From assembly GCA_023414985.1 (NCBI GenBank), contig JAEZLY010000190.1, positions 1 through 8,659 of the forward strand: a stretch of DNA of 8,659 bases, read 5' to 3'. Made by a program: the position numbers and the translations under genes. Origin of the DNA: Bacillota bacterium (GTDB taxonomy: Bacteria > Bacillota > Clostridia > Lachnospirales > Lachnospiraceae). Under the pieces are notes generated by a model. It was not told the origin of the DNA, searched no databases, and saw only the letters and a list, made by a program, of their open reading frames with translations. Shown in pieces: positions 5,254-8,659 of this stretch. Within the stretch, counting starts at the first letter, position 1, and every line of letters begins with the position of its first letter.

Positions 5254-6309
5254 CTAGTCCCGCCAATTCATAATCTCTCTTATTTTACTCTCAAGCACAT
5301 CAGCCATTTTCCGATGGGTAATCTTACTGGGATGCCAGTCTGCTCCGATCCCGTCCTCGGACTTCTGAACCTCAAAGGGAAGGAAATAGAGCTTCTGATC
5401 TCCTTCTTCCGCTTGTCCGGTTACAATTTCCCGGATTACAGGACACAGCTCCTGTCCCATAGCACCCAGGGTACACAGAATTACCGAATCAGGATTGCAG
5501 CTTCTGACCTGTCGAAGAAACTGATCATATTTCTCCGCAAACATGGCCACTCGCTCCGGAATACCCTTCGTGTAGCTGTTGTCGTTGGTACCGAGATTGA
5601 TTACAATGCAATCCGGAACATAACCATGATAATCCCAACGCTCCGGTTCCTTCCCGAGTGCAAGGTCACAAGCTTTATCCGTATAGGGATAAAGCTCCGG
5701 CATCAGCCATTCCTCATTCGGGACTTCCTGGTCCGTCCAGTTTGAGATTATTCCGATCCCACTCCAGCTGACCAGATGATAATCCGCATTAAGCGTTCTG
5801 GCTGTGATTGCAGCATAAGCATCCCAGGGATTTTCTTGTGTCGTATTAAAGACATCTACCATCCAATCCCCTTCATTTCCATAGCCGCAGGTAATTGAAT
5901 CTCCGATGAACTCCAGTCTTCTCTGCCTCGTAGGAGCCGGCCTCGGCAGCTGTTCCCCATCGATAGAAAGACTCTTGATTCCAACCTTCCCGAAAGCAGC
6001 TTCAGAATATTTCACCAGACAAAGCTTCGTCTCCTTCACTGTTTCGGACTCATACAGAACATAACTGCCCTCTTCCCGCTCCAGTGGGAAGCGCTTAATC
6101 GGTTCTTCCTGATCATCCTCAAACACGGCAACCCAAGCCTTATGATTATCGGGAAAGGTCTGAGAATCTGTCCAAAGAACAGCCTCTGCCTTACTGCCCG
6201 TAAATATAAATTCTACGGAAGAACAGGAATATCCAAGATAAACAGTTTCATCCTTCTTCAAAGTTCTTCCCATAACTTTTACATAGTTTTGTTCCACCGG
6301 AAAATCCAT
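5254..6309 (-). CDS. SGNH/GDSL esterase resembling carbohydrate esterase family 2
   Basis: A 351-residue two-domain hydrolase. Residues 1-120 form a beta-rich N-terminal domain, and 130-351 the SGNH hydrolase fold. Catalytic blocks are clear: FIGDSITCGYGNEG (134-147) with nucleophile Ser138, SWSGIG (181-186) with the block II glycine, NLGTNDNS (238-245) with block III Gly240 and Asn242, and DWHPS (324-328) with Asp324 and His326. The order, the CGYGNEG extension and the N-terminal beta domain match family 2 carbohydrate esterases, which deacetylate xylan or other polysaccharides. There is no signal peptide, so it probably acts inside the cell, perhaps on imported acetylated oligosaccharides; this is inference. 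GAGGT 9 nt upstream supports the start. It begins 68 bp after purF with no clear terminator between, so it is likely co-transcribed with the purine genes although no role in that pathway is known. Confidence 0.88.
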   Translation of the reverse strand: MDFPVEQNYVKVMGRTLKKDETVYLGYSCSSVEFIFTGSKAEAVLWTDSQTFPDNHKAWVAVFEDDQEEPIKRFPLEREEGSYVLYESETVKETKLCLVKYSEAAFGKVGIKSLSIDGEQLPRPAPTRQRRLEFIGDSITCGYGNEGDWMVDVFNTTQENPWDAYAAITARTLNADYHLVSWSGIGIISNWTDQEVPNEEWLMPELYPYTDKACDLALGKEPERWDYHGYVPDCIVINLGTNDNSYTKGIPERVAMFAEKYDQFLRQVRSCNPDSVILCTLGAMGQELCPVIREIVTGQAEEGDQKLYFLPFEVQKSEDGIGADWHPSKITHRKMADVLESKIREIMNWRD

Positions 6310-6377
6310 CTGATTTCTACCTCGTTATCATTTCTTCAAGCTGAATCTCTCATTATCCTTTACCGGAAGGCACCCGG

Positions 6378-7817
6378 CTATACTTCATACTCTCCGCGGA
6401 TATCCTCCTGCGGAGGCTCAATCGGATATTTACCGGTAAAGCAAGCATCACAAAATCCTTTGTCTCCGCCGATCATATCACTTAACCGCTCTACCTCCAG
6501 ATAGCCGAGTGAATCCGCACCAATCATCTCACAGATCTGTTCTATGGTATTATTATGTGCGATCAGCTGATCTCCGGTCGGAACATCGGTTCCGAAGTAA
6601 CAGGGATATAAAAAGGGCGGAGAGCTGATTCGCACATGTACCTCGGTTGCCCCTGCTTTTTTCAGCATCCTGACAATCTTGGCACTCGTCGTACCACGAA
6701 CGATGGAATCATCAATCATAACCACTCTTTTGCCACGTACCACCTCCGGCAGTACATTGAGCTTAATACGTACACTGGAGACACGCATGGACTGCTTGGG
6801 CTTAATAAAGGTTCTTCCGACATAACTGTTCTTTACGAAGGCCATTCCGAACGGAATCTTAGACTCGAAGGAATAACCCATAGCAGCGGCATTTCCCGAA
6901 TCCGGAACACCGACTACCACATCCGCATCCACCGGATGGGATTGGGCAAGAATTCTTCCTGCCATAATTCTCGAATTGTATACGCTGACCCCATCAAAAT
7001 AAGTATCCGGTCTGGCGAAATAAATATATTCAAAGATACATTTCGCTATCTTAGGTCCGCACATAGAGGTGTCTGAATGGATCCCATCCTCGTTGATCAT
7101 CACTACCTCTCCGGGCAGCACATCACGGACAAATTCCGCATCTGCCGCATAAAGGGCAGCTGTCTCCGATGCCAGAATATATGCGTTATTCTTCATGCCG
7201 ATACAGAGCGGATGAAAGCCTAGAGGATCTCTGGCTCCGATCAGTTTTCTGGGGCTCATGATAACCAGGGAATAAGCACCGCTTAATTTCTTCATGGCTC
7301 TTGCCACAGCCTCTTCTACCGTAGCGCTGTTCAAACGCTCTCTGGCGATATGATAAGCGATAACCTCTGAATCTATAGTAGTCTGGAAGATTGCACCGGT
7401 ATATTCCAGCTCATGCCGGAGCTCGGGTGTATTCACAAGGTTACCGTTGTGTGCCAGCGCCAGGGTTCCCTTGACATAGTTTAAGACCAGTGGCTGGGTA
7501 TTATTAATATTACTGCCTCCGGCTGTAGAATAGCGGACATGACCGATACCGATGTTACCGCCGCTCAAACCCTCCAGATGCTCCTGGGTGAACACCTCGC
7601 TTACCAGGCCCATTCCTTTCCACGCCTTAACTCTTCCCTTTGGACCCTGCGTGTCACTGATGGCGATACCGCAGCTTTCCTGACCTCTGTGCTGCAGGGC
7701 AAAGAGCCCATAATAAATCGTGGAAACCACATCGCCGCCATCCAGATCATAGACGCCGAATACGCCGCATTCCTCATGCAATTCATCGGGACAATAATTA
7801 TCAAATTCCATATTCAT
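6378..7817 (-). CDS. purF: Amidophosphoribosyltransferase
   Basis: A 479-residue enzyme of the first committed purine step: PRPP plus glutamine gives 5-phosphoribosylamine, glutamate and pyrophosphate. The N-terminal Ntn-type glutaminase domain has Cys17 in EECGVFG, so a 16-residue propeptide is probably removed. Its further motifs are HVRYSTAG (93-100), HNGNLVN (123-129) and TTIDSE (146-151). The phosphoribosyltransferase domain has the PRPP loop VVMIDDSIVRGTTS (365-378). Four cysteines, 260 (KCIFEYIYFARPD), 406 (YPCYFG), 456 and 459 (GFCDACF), match the [4Fe-4S] ligands of the Bacillus-type enzyme, which make it oxygen-sensitive. End-product inhibition by purine nucleotides is known for the family. 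The start is the only in-frame choice before an upstream stop apart from Met3, but its GAGAGG lies 14 nt away, an unusually long gap. It lies 179 bp after purC. Confidence 0.97.
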   Translation of the reverse strand: MNMEFDNYCPDELHEECGVFGVYDLDGGDVVSTIYYGLFALQHRGQESCGIAISDTQGPKGRVKAWKGMGLVSEVFTQEHLEGLSGGNIGIGHVRYSTAGGSNINNTQPLVLNYVKGTLALAHNGNLVNTPELRHELEYTGAIFQTTIDSEVIAYHIARERLNSATVEEAVARAMKKLSGAYSLVIMSPRKLIGARDPLGFHPLCIGMKNNAYILASETAALYAADAEFVRDVLPGEVVMINEDGIHSDTSMCGPKIAKCIFEYIYFARPDTYFDGVSVYNSRIMAGRILAQSHPVDADVVVGVPDSGNAAAMGYSFESKIPFGMAFVKNSYVGRTFIKPKQSMRVSSVRIKLNVLPEVVRGKRVVMIDDSIVRGTTSAKIVRMLKKAGATEVHVRISSPPFLYPCYFGTDVPTGDQLIAHNNTIEQICEMIGADSLGYLEVERLSDMIGGDKGFCDACFTGKYPIEPPQEDIRGEYEV

Positions 7818-7831
7818 AAATATCGTTCCAT

Positions 7832-7837
7832 CCTCTC
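7832..7837 (-). promoter_or_regulatory. Distant ribosome binding site of purF
   Basis: GAGAGG on the minus strand is the only Shine-Dalgarno-like sequence before purF and lies 14 nt from the ATG. Between them is a five-codon frame (ATG 7829-7831 to TGA 7814-7816) whose stop overlaps the purF start as ATGA. That ATG is too close to the GAGAGG to be initiated well, so the frame is probably chance. Confidence 0.4.
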
Positions 7838-7895
7838 AAATTCAATCCGCTTAAATTACCCTGTACCTAAAAATCCTTATGAACAAAGACAACAA

Positions 7896-7955
7896 GAGGC
7901 TGTCCAGCCCTGCCTCAACTCCTCTGTGATTAGATTGGATTATGAGATCTAATCC
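7896..7955 (-). other. Hairpin-forming region between purC and purF
   Basis: In minus-strand RNA, GATTAGAT and ATCTAATC (7954-7947 with 7935-7928) form an 8-bp stem. GGATTA and TAATCC (7955-7950 with 7942-7937) form a competing 6-bp stem. Further down, GAGGC and GCCTC (7916-7912 with 7900-7896) form a short stem followed by TTGTTGTCTTTG, a weak terminator-like arrangement. It matches no riboswitch I know. It may tune read-through from purC to purF. Confidence 0.3.
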
Positions 7956-7996
7956 TTAGGAGCGTGTAAGCCGGTCAAAACAGCCTGTATGATCAT

Positions 7997-8659
7997 TTAT
8001 TGAATTCCAAGACGCTTAAATACTTCCTGATATGCATCCTCAACATTGCCAAGGTCTCTGCGGAAGCGGTCCTTATCTAATTTTTCATGGGTATTACTAT
8101 CCCAAAGTCTGCAGGTATCCGGTGAGATCTCATCAGCAAGAATAATCTGCCCCTTATATCTTCCGAATTCCACTTTGAAATCAATCAATTCAATACCGAT
8201 ACTCTCAAAATACTTACAAAGCACTTCATTGACCTTGAATACGTATTTTGTAATCAGTTCTATCTCTTCTCTGGTAGCAATTCCGATTGCGATAGCATAA
8301 TAATCGTTAATCATCGGATCCCCTAAGGCATCATCCTTATAGGAGAATTCCAGGGTAGGACTGATGAAACGGATACCTTCTTCCATGCCCATCTTTTTAG
8401 CAAAGCTACCTGCGGATACATTTCGTATGATAACCTCAAGCGGAACGATCTCAACCTTCTTCACGGCTGTCTCACGGTCGCTAAGCTCCTCGATGTAGTG
8501 TGTCGGAACTCCTTCCTTCTCTAACAGACGGAATACATGATTAGACATCTTGTTGTTGATTACACCTTTGCCGACAATTGTGCCCTTCTTCAATCCGTTA
8601 AAAGCTGTAGCATCGTCCTTGTAGTCTACGATTAAAACGTCTTCCACATCGGTTTTATA
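7997..8659 (-). CDS. purC: SAICAR synthetase (phosphoribosylaminoimidazole-succinocarboxamide synthase), N-terminus cut by the window
   Basis: The last 220 codons are visible. The frame is open to the right edge and reads YKTDVEDVLIVDYKDDATAF, which matches the interior of PurC, so the GTG at 8645-8647 is an ordinary valine codon and the real start is outside. Family length near 235 implies roughly 15 residues missing. The enzyme joins CAIR and aspartate with ATP hydrolysis to give SAICAR, the substrate of PurB encoded in this cluster. Counting from the first visible residue, motifs are GTIVGKGVINNKMS (26-39), VPLEVIIRNVSAGS (72-85, the first family signature), ELIDFKVEFGR (157-167, the second), and ADEISPDTCRLWD (175-187) for substrate and metal binding. 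It is the first visible gene of the minus-strand purine cluster, with purF 179 bp downstream. Confidence 0.96.
   Translation of the reverse strand, partial: YKTDVEDVLIVDYKDDATAFNGLKKGTIVGKGVINNKMSNHVFRLLEKEGVPTHYIEELSDRETAVKKVEIVPLEVIIRNVSAGSFAKKMGMEEGIRFISPTLEFSYKDDALGDPMINDYYAIAIGIATREEIELITKYVFKVNEVLCKYFESIGIELIDFKVEFGRYKGQIILADEISPDTCRLWDSNTHEKLDKDRFRRDLGNVEDAYQEVFKRLGIQ

Noticed and set aside
5005..5745. Long plus-strand frames opposite purB and the esterase
   Set aside because: They are antisense shadows of well-supported genes and one runs through the octamer repeat; their translations show no domain and they lack ribosome binding sites.
7814..7831. Five-codon frame overlapping the purF start by ATGA
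   Set aside because: The only nearby GAGAGG directly abuts its ATG, too close for efficient initiation; such a short overlap is easily chance.
7818..7996. Purine, PRPP or ZTP riboswitch, or a PurR box, ahead of purF
   Set aside because: I looked for the conserved purine-riboswitch, ykkC/PRPP, pfl/ZTP and PurR-box sequences by eye and found none; a covariance-model search would settle it. Control may lie upstream of purC, outside the window.
8645..8647. GTG as the purC start
   Set aside because: The frame stays open to the window edge and the upstream codons read YKTD, which belongs to the PurC N-terminal region; the true start is outside the window.

Overview
The window looks like chromosomal DNA of a Gram-positive anaerobe of the Clostridia, most probably a Lachnospiraceae relative. 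The reasons are moderate GC, strong GGAGG-type ribosome binding sites, sigma-A style promoters, an iron-sulfur type PurF, and a PurB of the longer, human-like clade. The family assignment rests on general resemblance of the proteins, not on a search.

Left part (1-1910, minus strand): a truncated pyridoxamine-phosphate-oxidase-fold flavoprotein gene, then a nitroreductase-family gene, then a MarR-type regulator. The MarR promoter and the nitroreductase promoter region share an identical 16-bp sequence built on the palindrome TTAGAATTCTAA. Each copy lies just downstream of a -10 box, where bound protein would block transcription. This reads as a self-contained MarR/nitroreductase circuit in which the regulator controls itself and its neighbour.

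Middle part (2000-3600, plus strand): three small, poorly characterised genes transcribed away from marR. They encode a multi-pass membrane protein with a CPBP/CAAX-protease-like look but degenerate motifs, a 76-residue protein resembling DUF2007-type small proteins, and a very AT-rich membrane-anchored protein. A strong hairpin at 3561-3597 separates them from the convergent purine genes.

Right part (3644-8659, minus strand): in transcription order purC (5' end cut by the window), purF, a two-domain SGNH esterase resembling carbohydrate esterase family 2, and purB. PurF makes phosphoribosylamine (first committed step), PurC makes SAICAR, and PurB cleaves SAICAR and adenylosuccinate. The esterase has no evident purine role and no signal peptide. 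The gap before purB holds an imperfect array of 8-bp repeats.

I see no rRNA, tRNA, CRISPR array, insertion sequence or recognisable riboswitch, and no stretch over 300 bp without a gene. Most of the window is ordinary core metabolism. The less explained parts are the duplicated MarR operator, the three-gene plus-strand group, the esterase inside the purine cluster, and the octamer array.
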